This document shows positions 25,194 through 34,119 of a stretch of DNA of 64,000 nucleotides, piece after piece (within the stretch, counting starts at the first letter, position 1; each line of letters starts with the position of its first letter). The position numbers and the translations under genes are program-made. The notes under the pieces are model-generated. The model had not been told where the DNA came from and ran no database searches. It worked only from the letters and a program-made list of their open reading frames with translations. The stretch lies in NCBI RefSeq assembly GCF_014698145.1, contig NZ_JACJSM010000007.1:1-64000 (forward strand), written 5' to 3'. The DNA comes from Oscillatoria sp. FACHB-1406. Lineage in GTDB: Bacteria > Cyanobacteriota > Cyanobacteriia > Cyanobacteriales > Spirulinaceae.

Positions 25194-25235
25194 TCGAGCT
25201 AGCTATTCGAGCGTTTTTTAAAGTCTTTTTGCAAC

Positions 25236-25841
25236 TCACACAATGCTAAAAATTTGCTCTGCGGTCAATTTTAATTGAGGAAAAGTGGGAGAAACGATAC
25301 AATCTTTAGCTCGAAACAGTTGAGATTCATATTCTCCCTTAACAAGGCGATTGACTGTGACAGTCGGCAGTTTTTCCGATCCGATAAATCTTCGTCCGCC
25401 CAAGCCTAAATAATCGACAATCCAATATTCTGGAATTCCCAAAGCTGCATAATCTTCTGCTTTCCGGGCATAGTCATTCTGCCAATTCGTACTGACAACT
25501 TCTGCTACCAGTTTAACCGAATTCCCCAACGTAATAATCGGTTCCTTTTGCCAAAGCGGTTCGTTGGTGAGTTCGGTTTTATCGAGGATTAATACATCGG
25601 GGCGGAAGGCTGTATTTTGTCCGAGAAGTTGAATCAGACAGCGCGAGGGTAAAAACCAAGGTAGATTTAAGCGATCGATTTCTACATTAAATTTACGAAG
25701 GAGAAAAGCGACAACTTCTTCATGAGGTCCCGTAGGTTCCATCTCGATTAATTCTCCGTCAATTAATTCATAACGGTAATCATCGCCATAGCGATCGAAA
25801 AAAGCCTCAAGGTCGAGAGAGCAAACGGTTGTTACCATCAT
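25236..25841 (-). CDS. Uma2-family (DUF820) putative endonuclease
   Basis: A 201-residue protein of the Uma2/DUF820 family, widespread and highly duplicated in cyanobacteria. Typical elements are YELIDGELIEMEPTGPHEEV, FRPDVLILD, LVAEVVSTNWQNDYARKAED and EYWIVDYLG, which form a PD-(D/E)XK-like core (D in RPDV, E in AEVVS, K in RKAEDY). The biological role of these proteins is not established. The ATG ATG pair at 25836-25841 gives the family-typical start; an upstream in-frame opening at 25889 adds an atypical extension. It converges with the nuclease gene at 25193. Confidence 0.85.
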   Translation of the reverse strand: MMVTTVCSLDLEAFFDRYGDDYRYELIDGELIEMEPTGPHEEVVAFLLRKFNVEIDRLNLPWFLPSRCLIQLLGQNTAFRPDVLILDKTELTNEPLWQKEPIITLGNSVKLVAEVVSTNWQNDYARKAEDYAALGIPEYWIVDYLGLGGRRFIGSEKLPTVTVNRLVKGEYESQLFRAKDCIVSPTFPQLKLTAEQIFSIV

Positions 25842-25951
25842 AATCTTTTCCTGACAACAGTAAGCCGAAGTTTCGTTATAGACCCTCAATACAAGCTAAC
25901 GAGTTAGTCCTAAAAGTTACCGATACAACTTTTAGGATTAGATGTCTTCAT

Positions 25952-26401
25952 TTATCCCTTAGACCTTAAATATTTCCGCATCACCAAGCAATTGCGCGCA
26001 TCGCTACCGCGCGTGTAACTGAGTTCGTCGGTGAGTTTGCTCATAAAGAAAAGTCCGCGTCCCCCTTCTCCTTGACCCAGCGGATCTTCTAGGCTGCAAT
26101 TGAGTTCCCTTAACTTTGCGTGGAGATCGAAAGGTTGCCCCCAATCCCAAATCCGAATTTCTAGATATTCAGGAACGACTTTCACTTCAACTTCAATAGT
26201 GGTTGTTAACGGTAAATCTTTATGAGCGTGACGGACGGCATTAGTAAATCCTTCAGCTAAAGCAATCTGACATTGCCAGTATTGCTCTTCTGAAATTAAG
26301 GGTGTAACCATTTGCTCGAAGCGCTGAAGGATTTCATTAAGAGCGCCGAGTTCTGTTTTAAGTTGAAGCTGAAGTTGCTGGGGAATATTGAAATCTTGCA
26401 T
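25952..26401 (-). CDS. Anti-sigma-type serine/threonine kinase (RsbW-like HATPase)
   Basis: A 149-residue GHKL ATPase. The N box is CQIALAEGFTNAVRHAHK; the G1 region is IRIWDWGQPFD; the G2 region is GEGGRGLFFMSKLTDELSY. These define the RsbW/SpoIIAB-like family, which phosphorylates STAS-domain antagonists in partner-switching pathways. Its neighbour, 14 bp upstream in the same operon, encodes a protein with an N-terminal STAS domain (26416-27417), which makes a direct kinase-substrate pair plausible. No sigma factor or PP2C phosphatase gene is nearby. Confidence 0.85.
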   Translation of the reverse strand: MQDFNIPQQLQLQLKTELGALNEILQRFEQMVTPLISEEQYWQCQIALAEGFTNAVRHAHKDLPLTTTIEVEVKVVPEYLEIRIWDWGQPFDLHAKLRELNCSLEDPLGQGEGGRGLFFMSKLTDELSYTRGSDARNCLVMRKYLRSKG

Positions 26402-26415
26402 TCGCGCCAGAAAAT

Positions 26416-27417
26416 CTAATAAGCACCACTGTTTTTGCGAAATAATATGAGAACGGTTTGGAGGATGAGCTTGAGATCGTAGGTCAAACTCCAGTTTTCT
26501 TGGTAGCGCAAGTCGAGGCGAATAACATCCTCAAAGTTACGGACTTGCGATCGCCCGTTAACTTGCCATTCTCCGGTCATTCCGGGTTTAACATCTAAGC
26601 GCTGCCATTCAGGGACTTCATAAATTTCGACTTCGTTGGGAGTTGGGGGTCGAGTTCCCACCAAACTCATTTCTCCTTTTAAAACGTTCCAGAATTGAGG
26701 AATTTCGTCAAGACTGGTGCGTCGTAAAAAACGCCCGACTCGGGTAATGCGGGGATCGTTTTCATTTTTGAAAAATGCACCGCTGGCTTGATTCTGAACT
26801 TTCGATTTGAGGAACTCCGCATTTTCACACATGGACCTAAATTTCCAGATGGTGAATTCCTGTCCCATCCAACCGCAACGGGTTTGACCGAAGAGAATCG
26901 ATCCGGGGCTGTCGAGTTTAATGGCGATCGCGATTGGGATAAATAAAATTGCCACAATGACTAATCCGACTATACTGCCCATAATATCGACCAATCGCTT
27001 CAAGCGCGAGCGAATCGAGGGATGGGTTTCGGGGGGTTGGATGGGCGAGGAACCCTTGGGGGCATTTTCGGAAGCAGGCAGGCAGTTTTCGATCGCTAAC
27101 ACGCGATCGAGTCCCGTCATAGACAAAACCGCCATCACAGGAGGATGGACGTTTTGTAAGACTAATTTCTTACCTTGCGCCTGCGTGCTTTTAAAATTAT
27201 TAACTAAAGCCCCTATACCACTACTATCGATAAATTTCGTGATTTGGAAATCAAGAATAATCCGTTCGGAGCTAACATCGCCCTCCAATAACTGGTGATA
27301 GCTGCTTTTAAAAGCAACAGCTTCTAGGACGCTCAAGCGAGCGGGAATTTGCATCACAATCGCATCCTTAGAGACAGTAATCGGGAATGCAGCTTGGGTT
27401 TCGGGGGTTTCACTCAT
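26416..27417 (-). CDS. STAS domain fused to a polyprenyl-phosphate sugar transferase
   Basis: A 333-residue two-domain protein. Residues about 12-110 form an anti-sigma-antagonist STAS domain (IILDFQITKFIDSSGIGALV), with the DSSG serine at the position phosphorylated in SpoIIAA. Residues about 135-333 form a bacterial sugar transferase: one membrane segment (IMGSIVGLVIVAILFIPIA), then FTIWKFRSM, RRTSLDEIPQFWNVLKGEMS and GTRPP, all diagnostic of WbaP/HfsE-like initiating phosphoglycosyltransferases. These start exopolysaccharide or glycan synthesis. The fusion suggests that activity is gated by phosphorylation through the adjacent HATPase. It follows the DUF3318 gene by 30 bp. Confidence 0.88.
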   Translation of the reverse strand: MSETPETQAAFPITVSKDAIVMQIPARLSVLEAVAFKSSYHQLLEGDVSSERIILDFQITKFIDSSGIGALVNNFKSTQAQGKKLVLQNVHPPVMAVLSMTGLDRVLAIENCLPASENAPKGSSPIQPPETHPSIRSRLKRLVDIMGSIVGLVIVAILFIPIAIAIKLDSPGSILFGQTRCGWMGQEFTIWKFRSMCENAEFLKSKVQNQASGAFFKNENDPRITRVGRFLRRTSLDEIPQFWNVLKGEMSLVGTRPPTPNEVEIYEVPEWQRLDVKPGMTGEWQVNGRSQVRNFEDVIRLDLRYQENWSLTYDLKLILQTVLILFRKNSGAY

Positions 27418-27447
27418 TACAATGGCTCGAACGAGAAATGGGGTGAA

Positions 27448-28098
27448 CTATACCATCGGTTTGCCTTCGCGCTGAGATTGCATTTGCGCTTTTGCTTTGG
27501 CTGCCCCTTTTCTCAGCGCTTGTAAGCGTTCTTCGTATTTTTGCCGTCCTCGACGATTAGGAGTTTGTTCGATCAGCGTTTTTAAGGCACTGCCCAAGCT
27601 TTTATAAGCGTTAGGAAGCGTGTAACCGAAGCGAGTCGCTAGCGAGATCGCTTTTTCGTCAGCGGCGATGCTTTCATCGATTTGTCGGCGATTGTTATTT
27701 TTTTGCCAGAGACGATAACCAGAAACACCGCACAATGCTAGGGCAAGCAGCAATAACAAACCATCTTGTACCCATAGTTCCCCAACTGCACCGCCTAAAC
27801 CGATCGCGAGGGCTGCCATTTCCCACCCTTCTTTAGGAATGGTGTCGTTTTGAATGCGTCCGACTTCGTGCCAAAAGAGTAGGTTTCGCTGGTCGATGGC
27901 GAGGTTTTCCCACTTCACCAGATCGATTTGAATTTCAACCTCATCCCTACCAATCTCTTCGCAACGAATGAGAGGCGGATTAATTTCTGTCGAACCTTCA
28001 ACGAGAACCCAGCTTTGCAGTTCCGGGGGCAGTAAGCTTTTTAACCGTCTCAGTTCGCTCATCTCAGCCCTGGCTGAGGCAGTTGCATAAGAAGTCAT
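27448..28098 (-). CDS. DUF3318 domain protein
   Basis: A 216-residue cyanobacterial protein. The start at 28098 gives MTSYATASARAEMSELRRLK followed by SLLPPELQSWV, the usual DUF3318 N-terminus. A longer opening frame to 28176 is not needed. The conserved RNLLFWHEVGRIQND looks like part of a metalloprotease-like fold. One or two membrane segments follow (LLLLLALALCGVSGYRLW). The C-terminus is basic with an AKAKAQMQSQ helix. Function unknown. It heads a likely operon with the STAS-sugar transferase and the anti-sigma-type kinase. Confidence 0.8.
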   Translation of the reverse strand: MTSYATASARAEMSELRRLKSLLPPELQSWVLVEGSTEINPPLIRCEEIGRDEVEIQIDLVKWENLAIDQRNLLFWHEVGRIQNDTIPKEGWEMAALAIGLGGAVGELWVQDGLLLLLALALCGVSGYRLWQKNNNRRQIDESIAADEKAISLATRFGYTLPNAYKSLGSALKTLIEQTPNRRGRQKYEERLQALRKGAAKAKAQMQSQREGKPMV

Positions 28099-28323
28099 AG
28101 ATTTTCCTAACAATACGCCTAAACCTATCATAATATTTCCTTTGAGATCGCAGGCATCCCGGGCAAATTCTGCCAATCTCGTTGGAAGCGCGATCGCCGC
28201 TGACCAATCCGTCGATTTTTTCGCAACTGCACGATTTTTTCCCGATCGCGGGACTCAATCGCTGTATGAAGGAGGGGGAAAAACCCGCAGGATTTAGAGT
28301 TCCCTTTAGTTGTTAATTTATCG

Positions 28324-29268
28324 ATGAGCGATCCGTTTGTCCTAGCTGCTAGCTTACTAACCACCGCACAGGCTGCTACTCCGCCGATTCCCGTTCGCCT
28401 GCTGGGGTTCGATCCCGAACTTGCGGTTCGCACCGCAGAGGATGAGTTCGAGTTACCGACTTCTAGGGAGAGTCCGAGCGTGGAGCCAATTACGCCAGAG
28501 TTTAGCATCCCGTTCCCCGAAGCGTCGAATAATACCTTTGCCGAACTCAGTCCGGTTTCGGGGGCGCAGTTATACGAGCAGCGCCGTATGGCGTTGCAGG
28601 CAGGCACGCTGTATACTCGTCTGAGTTCGGATAGTTTTTACGAGCGTTGGGCGAATGCGACGCAACAGCCGACGCACGAACAATGGCAAAACTTGTTAGC
28701 TAGAGAAGCTACAGCGATCGCGAAGGGACAAGGCTCTAACCCGCTTAATATTTTGGTGGGAGATTCTCTCAGTCAGTGGTTTCCCTCTTCTTTGTTGCCG
28801 GGGGGCAAATTCTGGCTCAATCAAGGGATTTCCGGGGAAAATACCCGCCAAGTTCGCCAGCGCTTGCAAGCATTAGATGCCACTCGTCCCAATACGATTT
28901 ACGTGATGGCGGGAATTAACGATTTGCGCCAGGGGGCGAGCGATCGCGAAATTCTCGATAATCTTCGCGCGATCGCGCATTCTCTCCGCAGCCAGCACCC
29001 CGGGGCAGAAATCGTCTTACAATCGATTCTCCCCACCCGCAAACCCGAACTCTCTAACGCCCGCATTCGCTATCTCAACCGCCAAATCGTCTATATCGCC
29101 CGCGTTGAGGGCGTAAGTTTCCTCAATGTCTACGATCGCTTCACCGACGATCGCGGACAATTGCGCGCCGATTTAACGACGGACGGATTGCATTTAAACC
29201 GGCGCGGCTATCAAGTTTGGCAGGGCGCGATGCAGGAAGCAGAAGATTGGATTGCCGCGAATCGATGA
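28324..29268 (+). CDS. SGNH/GDSL-family hydrolase
   Basis: A 314-residue protein. The C-terminal ~190 residues form an SGNH esterase fold: block I ILVGDSLSQWF with the catalytic serine, glycine in LNQGISGENTRQV, asparagine in VMAGINDLRQG, and the aspartate/histidine pair in DGLHLNRRGY. All four are present. The N-terminal ~130 residues are less conserved and may be exported, since a hydrophobic start (FVLAASLLTTAQAA) could act as a signal or anchor. Substrate unknown; an acyl ester on lipid or cell-wall polysaccharide is likely for this family. It is divergent from the DUF3318 operon. Confidence 0.85.
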   Translation: MSDPFVLAASLLTTAQAATPPIPVRLLGFDPELAVRTAEDEFELPTSRESPSVEPITPEFSIPFPEASNNTFAELSPVSGAQLYEQRRMALQAGTLYTRLSSDSFYERWANATQQPTHEQWQNLLAREATAIAKGQGSNPLNILVGDSLSQWFPSSLLPGGKFWLNQGISGENTRQVRQRLQALDATRPNTIYVMAGINDLRQGASDREILDNLRAIAHSLRSQHPGAEIVLQSILPTRKPELSNARIRYLNRQIVYIARVEGVSFLNVYDRFTDDRGQLRADLTTDGLHLNRRGYQVWQGAMQEAEDWIAANR

Positions 29269-29291
29269 ATTGGAAACGGGAAATGTCCGAT

Positions 29292-29325
29292 AATTACGAA
29301 TTACGAGTTACGAATTACGAATTAC
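29292..29325. repeat. Heptamer tandem repeat (AATTACG) before hpt
   Basis: About five heptamer units of AATTACG, one degenerate (GAGTTACG), fill the gap between the SGNH hydrolase and the next gene. The array ends one base before the ATG at 29327, so it replaces the normal ribosome-binding site region. The same heptamer occurs at 34000-34075 (other strand sense), 49687-49775 and 60722-60757. Confidence 0.85.
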
Positions 29326-29326
29326 A

Positions 29327-30271
29327 ATGACCCAGGTTTCCGCATCCCAGCCCCTCAACTTTTGGAAAAATCCTCGCTCTTGGCTTTATAGCTTCTGGAA
29401 GTTTTCGCGCCCCCATACGATTTTTGGCACCAGTTTAAGCGTTTTTGCGCTGTACGGCATTGCTTTTGCCCGCGCTCAGCCAAGTGAGGTTGCCGTAGTG
29501 CCGCTCTTGGTGGCTTGGCTGGCTTGTTTGTGCGGCAATATTTACATTGTCGGTCTCAATCAGCTAGAAGATGTCGCGATCGACCGTATTAATAAGCCCC
29601 ATTTACCGATCGCGGCGGGAGAATTCTCGATCGGGGTGGGTCGATGGATAGTTGGAATAACTGGTACCGCAGCGCTCCTCTTAGCCGCGTTTTCCGGGCG
29701 TTGGTTGATGGCTGTGGTGGGGGCCAGTTTAGCCCTAGGAACCGCTTATTCTCTGCCTCCTGTGCGTTTGAAGCGCTTCCCTTTCTGGGCGGCGTTTTGC
29801 ATATTGGCCGTAAGAGGGGCAATTATAAATATTGGATTGTACCTTCACTTTAGCACGATTTTTCAGCAAAAGGAAGTAATTTCACCGGCAGTTTGGGCGT
29901 TAACTTTCTTCGTGTTAATTTTCAGCATTGCGATCGCGATTTTTAAAGACGTTCCCGACACTGAAGGCGACAAAGAATATAACATTGCAACGTTAACGCT
30001 ACTCCTGGGAAAACCCGCCATTCTTCAACTCGCGCGCGGTTTAATTAGCCTCGGTTATCTTGGATTAATCGTTGCGGCAATTCTTGGTTTGCCGGGAGTT
30101 AATGCAAGCTTCTTAGCCATCAGTCACTTATTCTTACTGGGTTTATTGTGGTGGCGTTCCCGAAGGGTAGATTTAGAAGATAAAAGCGCGATCGCGAAAT
30201 TCTATCAATTCATTTGGAAGCTTTTCTTCTTAGAATATTTACTGTTTCCGCTCGCTTGCTTTTTGAGTTGA
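29327..30271 (+). CDS. hpt: Homogentisate phytyltransferase (tocopherol synthesis)
   Basis: A 314-residue UbiA-superfamily membrane prenyltransferase. It joins phytyl diphosphate to homogentisate, the committed step of tocopherol (vitamin E) synthesis in cyanobacteria and plants. The N-terminal FWKFSRPHTIFGTSLSVFAL is typical of this branch. The first Asp-rich motif is NQLEDVAIDRINKPHLPIAA and the second is KDVPDTEGDKEYNIAT; both bind the Mg-diphosphate. Eight to nine hydrophobic segments are visible. The gene marks the host as an oxygenic phototroph. Its ATG lies directly behind a heptamer array and lacks an obvious Shine-Dalgarno sequence. Confidence 0.9.
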   Translation: MTQVSASQPLNFWKNPRSWLYSFWKFSRPHTIFGTSLSVFALYGIAFARAQPSEVAVVPLLVAWLACLCGNIYIVGLNQLEDVAIDRINKPHLPIAAGEFSIGVGRWIVGITGTAALLLAAFSGRWLMAVVGASLALGTAYSLPPVRLKRFPFWAAFCILAVRGAIINIGLYLHFSTIFQQKEVISPAVWALTFFVLIFSIAIAIFKDVPDTEGDKEYNIATLTLLLGKPAILQLARGLISLGYLGLIVAAILGLPGVNASFLAISHLFLLGLLWWRSRRVDLEDKSAIAKFYQFIWKLFFLEYLLFPLACFLS

Positions 30272-30697
30272 AAATTTGGGTCTAGCGAGCCTCAATCAAT
30301 CCTAAACTGCGATCGCGTCACCCTAAATTTTTGAACGATCGGCTTAAAGCCCGTCCCCCTCCTGACTTCTGAACTTCTGAAGTTTTCCTCTAAAGGAAAT
30401 TCACAGCCCAGATCTGCCCGGTATAAGCACCTAAGCAAATTTATTTACACATCACTCTACGCCAGAACCTTTGTAAATCAAGAGTTTCAGCGATCTAGAA
30501 CAGGTAATTTATTTTGCATAAGTGCTTATTAAAGTGAAAACCGGGCGAATTGAAAAACGCTATATCAATTATCCATTGTCGAATGGCACTGACTTAAGGC
30601 TGGTGGGCGCTGCCCACCCTACGAAATTATCTCTTATTTCAGCGCCATTCATCAATTATCAATTATCCATTATCCATTATTCATTATCCATTATCAA
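30272..30697. other. Gene-free stretch rich in repeats, between convergent hpt and prmA
   Basis: No gene was found in 426 bases. From left to right it holds a HIP1 site, an unassigned AT-rich stretch, a short match to the IS630 terminal end (TGAAAAACGCTATA, 30551-30564), a 47-bp repeat shared with 34942-34988, and a TTATCCA-type array running to the prmA stop codon. Confidence 0.7.
30581..30627 (+). repeat. 47-bp dispersed repeat, copy 1 (palindromic core)
   Basis: The unit runs from GAATGGCACTGACTTAAGG to CTACGAAAT around the palindromic core GGTGGGCGCTGCCCACC. An almost identical copy in the opposite orientation lies at 34942-34988, with only one clear base difference. It probably belongs to a genome-wide REP-like family. 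Confidence 0.85.
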
Positions 30698-30698
30698 C
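30651..30698. repeat. Heptamer-type AT-rich array (TTATCCA) at the prmA stop
   Basis: Tandem units TATCAAT, TATCCAT and TATTCAT cover about 48 bases and end at the prmA stop codon (TAG read on the minus strand at 30698-30700). This is another example of a heptamer array abutting a gene end. Confidence 0.75.
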
Positions 30699-31585
30699 TA
30701 TCGTCTCACATTCAAACAACACCATTCCTGACGCTTCCACAACGTCGCCACCGTCCAACCGTGAGCCTCTAAAGTTGCCGAAACGTAGTTCGCTTGCTCG
30801 AGTAAAATTCCGCTAAAAATGGCCCAACTTTGAGGCTTCACAATTTTGCTCATTTCAGGAATTAAATCGACGATAACTTCCGCCAAAATATTGCAAACGA
30901 TCCCATCAATTCCAACCGGGGATAATTCTGCGATCTCGCCGACACTCCCCTTAGAAATAGCAATGCGATCGCTACTAATTTGATTTAACTCGCGATTGTT
31001 GTAGGCTGCGCGAACTGCCATAGAATCGACATCCACCGCGTACACCTTTTGCGCGCCGAGCAGAATTGCACCAATCGAAAGAATGCCCGAACCGCAGCCA
31101 ATATCGGCTAAAACTAGCTCCTCTGCGCCCTCGCTCAAGCGCATTTCCAACGATTCCAAACACAGTTGCGTGGTGGGGTGCGTTCCCGTACCGAATGCCG
31201 CGCCGGGATCGAGGCGAATCACCAAGCGATCGCCGTGTTCCGGGGGAGTCAACCAGGCCGGACAAATCAAGAAGCGATCGCCAATATCTTGCGGCTCCCA
31301 ATACTGCTTCCAACTGCTCGCCCAATCTTCCTCATCGATTAAATGCCATTGCGTTTTAGGAAGGGGAAACTCCAGCGCCAAAGCATCCTGATGCAACCAC
31401 AGCGATAAAGCCGCGACATCGAGCATCTGTGCGTCTTCCTGGGCGATATAAGAAGAAATCAGCACCGAATTTCCCTTCTTTTCGCTCGCCGTACCGCTAC
31501 AGCCAAAAGCATCCAGCCGCCAGAAGACTAAATCTTCCAAGGTCGGATCGCTTAATATTTTAATTTCCCACCAACTATTGGACAT
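30698..31585 (-). CDS. prmA: Ribosomal protein L11 methyltransferase
   Basis: A 295-residue S-adenosylmethionine-dependent enzyme that methylates ribosomal protein L11. The PrmA-specific [20 protein letters not shown] motif is complete. Motif I is [20 protein letters not shown], and the catalytic post-motif is [11 protein letters not shown]. The N-terminal ~120 residues form the usual L11-binding domain. It lies downstream of serA on the same strand, an order common in cyanobacteria, but the 143-bp gap contains a long hairpin that may separate the transcripts. Confidence 0.95.
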   Translation of the reverse strand: MSNSWWEIKILSDPTLEDLVFWRLDAFGCSGTASEKKGNSVLISSYIAQEDAQMLDVAALSLWLHQDALALEFPLPKTQWHLIDEEDWASSWKQYWEPQDIGDRFLICPAWLTPPEHGDRLVIRLDPGAAFGTGTHPTTQLCLESLEMRLSEGAEELVLADIGCGSGILSIGAILLGAQKVYAVDVDSMAVRAAYNNRELNQISSDRIAISKGSVGEIAELSPVGIDGIVCNILAEVIVDLIPEMSKIVKPQSWAIFSGILLEQANYVSATLEAHGWTVATLWKRQEWCCLNVRR

Positions 31586-31660
31586 ATTTAGCGATCGCGC
31601 CCTTCCCCGAATTTAAAAATTGCACCCTAAAGAGCCAGTCCACTACAGCATCATAACCGA

Positions 31661-31722
31661 GGTAGGCATTGCCGATTTTTAGCGTTTTTTTTGAATCCGA
31701 GCGAAGAACGGCAATGCCTACC
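31661..31722. repeat. Long hairpin between serA and prmA
   Basis: GGTAGGCATTGCCG (31661-31674) is perfectly inverted at 31709-31722 with a 34-base loop that contains a T8 run. It lies just after the serA stop (minus strand). It resembles the REP-like palindromes elsewhere in the window, with a different arm sequence, and could also weaken read-through into prmA. Confidence 0.75.
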
Positions 31723-31728
31723 CTACAC

Positions 31729-33309
31729 CTAAAGCGTTACCGTGTAAGCATCAGCAATGCCAGGAATCTTCGCAATTTCCTCAACAATGCCTTCCGGGAG
31801 AGGATCGTCTAAGCTCAACACCATCACTGCGTTGCCGCGTACAATCTTCCGCCCCACTTGCATACTGGCAATATTCACATTGAAATTCCCCAGTAGCATC
31901 CCAATCTTACCAATAATTCCTGGCATATCGCGGTGCAAGGTAAATAACATATAGTTGCTGGGCGGTACATTCACCGGAAAACCATCCAGACTGGTAATGC
32001 GAATTTCCCCATTACTCAACAGCGCGCCCGTCACTGAATGTTCGCCGAGGGAACCGCGCGCCGAAAGATGCAACGAACCCGAATAATCCCCCGTCGCCGC
32101 ATCCTTGGTTTCAATGACGCGAATCCCCCGTTCCTTGGCTTCAATGCTAGCATTGACATAATTCACGCGCTCGCGCAACGCTTGGGAGAGCAATCCTTTA
32201 ATCGAAGCAACCACCAACGGCTGGCTTTGACTGGTTGCCAAATCGCCTTGAAGTCGCACTTCCAGCTTGTCGATGCGTCCGCCTGCGAGTTGCCCGACTA
32301 AAGCACCTAACGTTTCTGCCAAACGCAGATAAGGCTTCAGTTGTTCCATCACATTCGGGCTAAGTCCGGGGATATTCACCGCAGAACGTGCGGGCAATCC
32401 CAACAAGACATCGCGAATTTGTTCGGCAACATCGATCGCGACATTGACTTGCGCTTCCTCCGTGGAAGCACCTAAATGAGGGGTAAGGATGATACGACTG
32501 TCGAGGGAACGTAAAGACGAATCGCCCAAGGGTTCGCTATCAAAAACATCTAATGCTGCTCCAGCAATCGTTCCCGCTTCCAACGCTTCGGCTAACGCAG
32601 CCTCGTCAATAATACCGCCCCGAGCGCAATTAATAATTCTCACCGTCGGCTTCATTTTGGCGAGCGTTTCCGCATTAATCATATTGGCGGTTTCCGGTGT
32701 TTTCGGGACGTGGAGCGTGATATAGTCCGACTCGCGGAATAAAGTTTCCAAGTCCGCAAGGCGACAGCCGATTTGTTCGGCGCGTTCTGCGGTGATAAAC
32801 GGATCGTAAGCCAATAATTGCATTCCCATCGCTTTCGCTACAGCGGCAACGTGGGAACCAATTTTACCCAAACCAACAATACCGAGGGTTTTTTTATAAA
32901 CCTCGCTACCCATAAACTTTTTGCGATCCCAGCGCCCTTCGAGCATGGATTGATGCGCTTGGGGGATGTGACGAGAAAGCGCCATCATTAAGGCAAGTGC
33001 TTGCTCGGCAGCGGCGGTAGTATTACCTTCTGGGGAATTAACAACAACGATTCCCCGACGAGTTGCGGCAGGAATATCGACATTATCGACTCCAACGCCC
33101 GCTCTGCCAATGATTTTTAGTTGCGTTCCCGCTTCGATGACTTCTTCAGTAACGCGCGTTCCCGAACGAATCATCAGTGCGTCGTACTGCCCAATAACAT
33201 TAATCAGTTCGTCGGCGGATAACCCGGTTTTAACATCAACTTGAGCGACTTGAGAGAGAATATCAATTCCCGCTTGGTCTACGGGATCTGAGACAAGAAC
33301 TTTAGCCAT
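31729..33309 (-). CDS. serA: D-3-phosphoglycerate dehydrogenase
   Basis: A 526-residue enzyme that oxidises 3-phosphoglycerate in the first step of serine synthesis. The NAD-binding site is LGIVGLGKIGSHVAAVAKAM. Catalytic residues are visible in INCARGGIIDEAALAEAL (arginine), the following DVFDSEPLG (glutamate) and ILTPHLGAST (histidine). The C-terminus holds the intervening allosteric-substrate-binding domain and an ACT domain (LFTLHRDMPGIIGKIGMLLG), the long-type architecture usual in cyanobacteria and plants. Serine feedback through ACT is likely. Confidence 0.96.
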   Translation of the reverse strand: MAKVLVSDPVDQAGIDILSQVAQVDVKTGLSADELINVIGQYDALMIRSGTRVTEEVIEAGTQLKIIGRAGVGVDNVDIPAATRRGIVVVNSPEGNTTAAAEQALALMMALSRHIPQAHQSMLEGRWDRKKFMGSEVYKKTLGIVGLGKIGSHVAAVAKAMGMQLLAYDPFITAERAEQIGCRLADLETLFRESDYITLHVPKTPETANMINAETLAKMKPTVRIINCARGGIIDEAALAEALEAGTIAGAALDVFDSEPLGDSSLRSLDSRIILTPHLGASTEEAQVNVAIDVAEQIRDVLLGLPARSAVNIPGLSPNVMEQLKPYLRLAETLGALVGQLAGGRIDKLEVRLQGDLATSQSQPLVVASIKGLLSQALRERVNYVNASIEAKERGIRVIETKDAATGDYSGSLHLSARGSLGEHSVTGALLSNGEIRITSLDGFPVNVPPSNYMLFTLHRDMPGIIGKIGMLLGNFNVNIASMQVGRKIVRGNAVMVLSLDDPLPEGIVEEIAKIPGIADAYTVTL

Positions 33310-33492
33310 AGGATTGAAAATAAAGCGTTTGACGAGAAATTTAAGTAGAATTACGCAGGTTCGCGATCGGACTAGATCAGTTTATCATTAGCTAGCAGCC
33401 TTTTAAGCCGTTCCGATCGGAAGCTGACAGATTGCGCTGATTAAGCGTTAGAGTGAATGATTGTAGCCCTTTAATCGACAAGTTCGCGCAAC

Positions 33493-33999
33493 ATGGATTA
33501 TCTCATTGCGATCTTCCCCGATCGCCTGAAAGCTGAAGAAGCATATACTGCCCTCGAAAAAGAAGCCCTGCCAACCTCTCAAATCGCGATTTTGGGGCGA
33601 GGTTACAAAACTGCCGAAGAATTCGGACTCGGAGATCCGAAAGCGAAAGCCAAGAAGCAAGCGTTGCTGATGGCATTATGGATCGTGCCGTTCGGCTTCA
33701 TCGCCGGTTTTGTGTTTAACTTGCAGACGGGAATCGAGATTGTTCCAGCTTTGGGAGGATTGGGAAATCATATTCTCGGCGGGCTGTTTGGCGCGATTGG
33801 AGGAGCGATGGGTAGTTTTTTTGTCGGCGGTGGCGTGGCTCTCACTTCCGGGAACGATTCTATCATTCCGTACCGCGATCGCCTCGCACAAGGACAATAT
33901 TTAGTTGTAGTAGGCGGTACGCCAAATCTCCAACAACAAGCACGCCCGATTCTCCGTCGTTTTACCTCCGAACCCTTACAAACTTACGCCGATTCATAA
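33493..33999 (+). CDS. Conserved cyanobacterial protein with a glycine-rich membrane hairpin
   Basis: A 168-residue protein. The N-terminal ferredoxin-like half (MDYLIAIFPDRLKAEEAYTA and QIAILGRGYKT) resembles the general-stress 17M/DUF1269-like fold. A central hydrophobic region (LLMALWIVPFGFIAGFVFNL, then GGLGNHILGGLFGAIGGAMG) forms two glycine-rich membrane segments. The end returns to a soluble strand (GQYLVVVGGTPNLQQQARPI). Exact family and function are uncertain. A heptamer array starts at its stop codon (34000). It is divergent from serA. Confidence 0.7.
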   Translation: MDYLIAIFPDRLKAEEAYTALEKEALPTSQIAILGRGYKTAEEFGLGDPKAKAKKQALLMALWIVPFGFIAGFVFNLQTGIEIVPALGGLGNHILGGLFGAIGGAMGSFFVGGGVALTSGNDSIIPYRDRLAQGQYLVVVGGTPNLQQQARPILRRFTSEPLQTYADS

Positions 34000-34075
34000 T
34001 AATTCGTAATTCGTAATTCGTAATTCGTAATTCGTAATTCGTAATTCGTAATTCGTAATTCGTAATTCGTAATTC
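34000..34075. repeat. Heptamer tandem array (TAATTCG), about 11 units
   Basis: Perfect TAATTCG units run from the last base beyond the TAA at 33997-33999 to about 34075. It is the reverse-complement form of the AATTACG arrays elsewhere. A TTCATTA-type tail (34076-34115) leads into the next gene's ATG at 34120, leaving no visible Shine-Dalgarno site. Confidence 0.9.
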
Positions 34076-34119
34076 ATCATTCCCCCATTCATTATTCACT
34101 TTTCATTATTCATTAAAAA

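Noticed and set aside
34000-34075. Regular heptamer array, considered as a CRISPR array
   Set aside because: The units are 7 bp and contiguous with no spacers; no cas genes are nearby.
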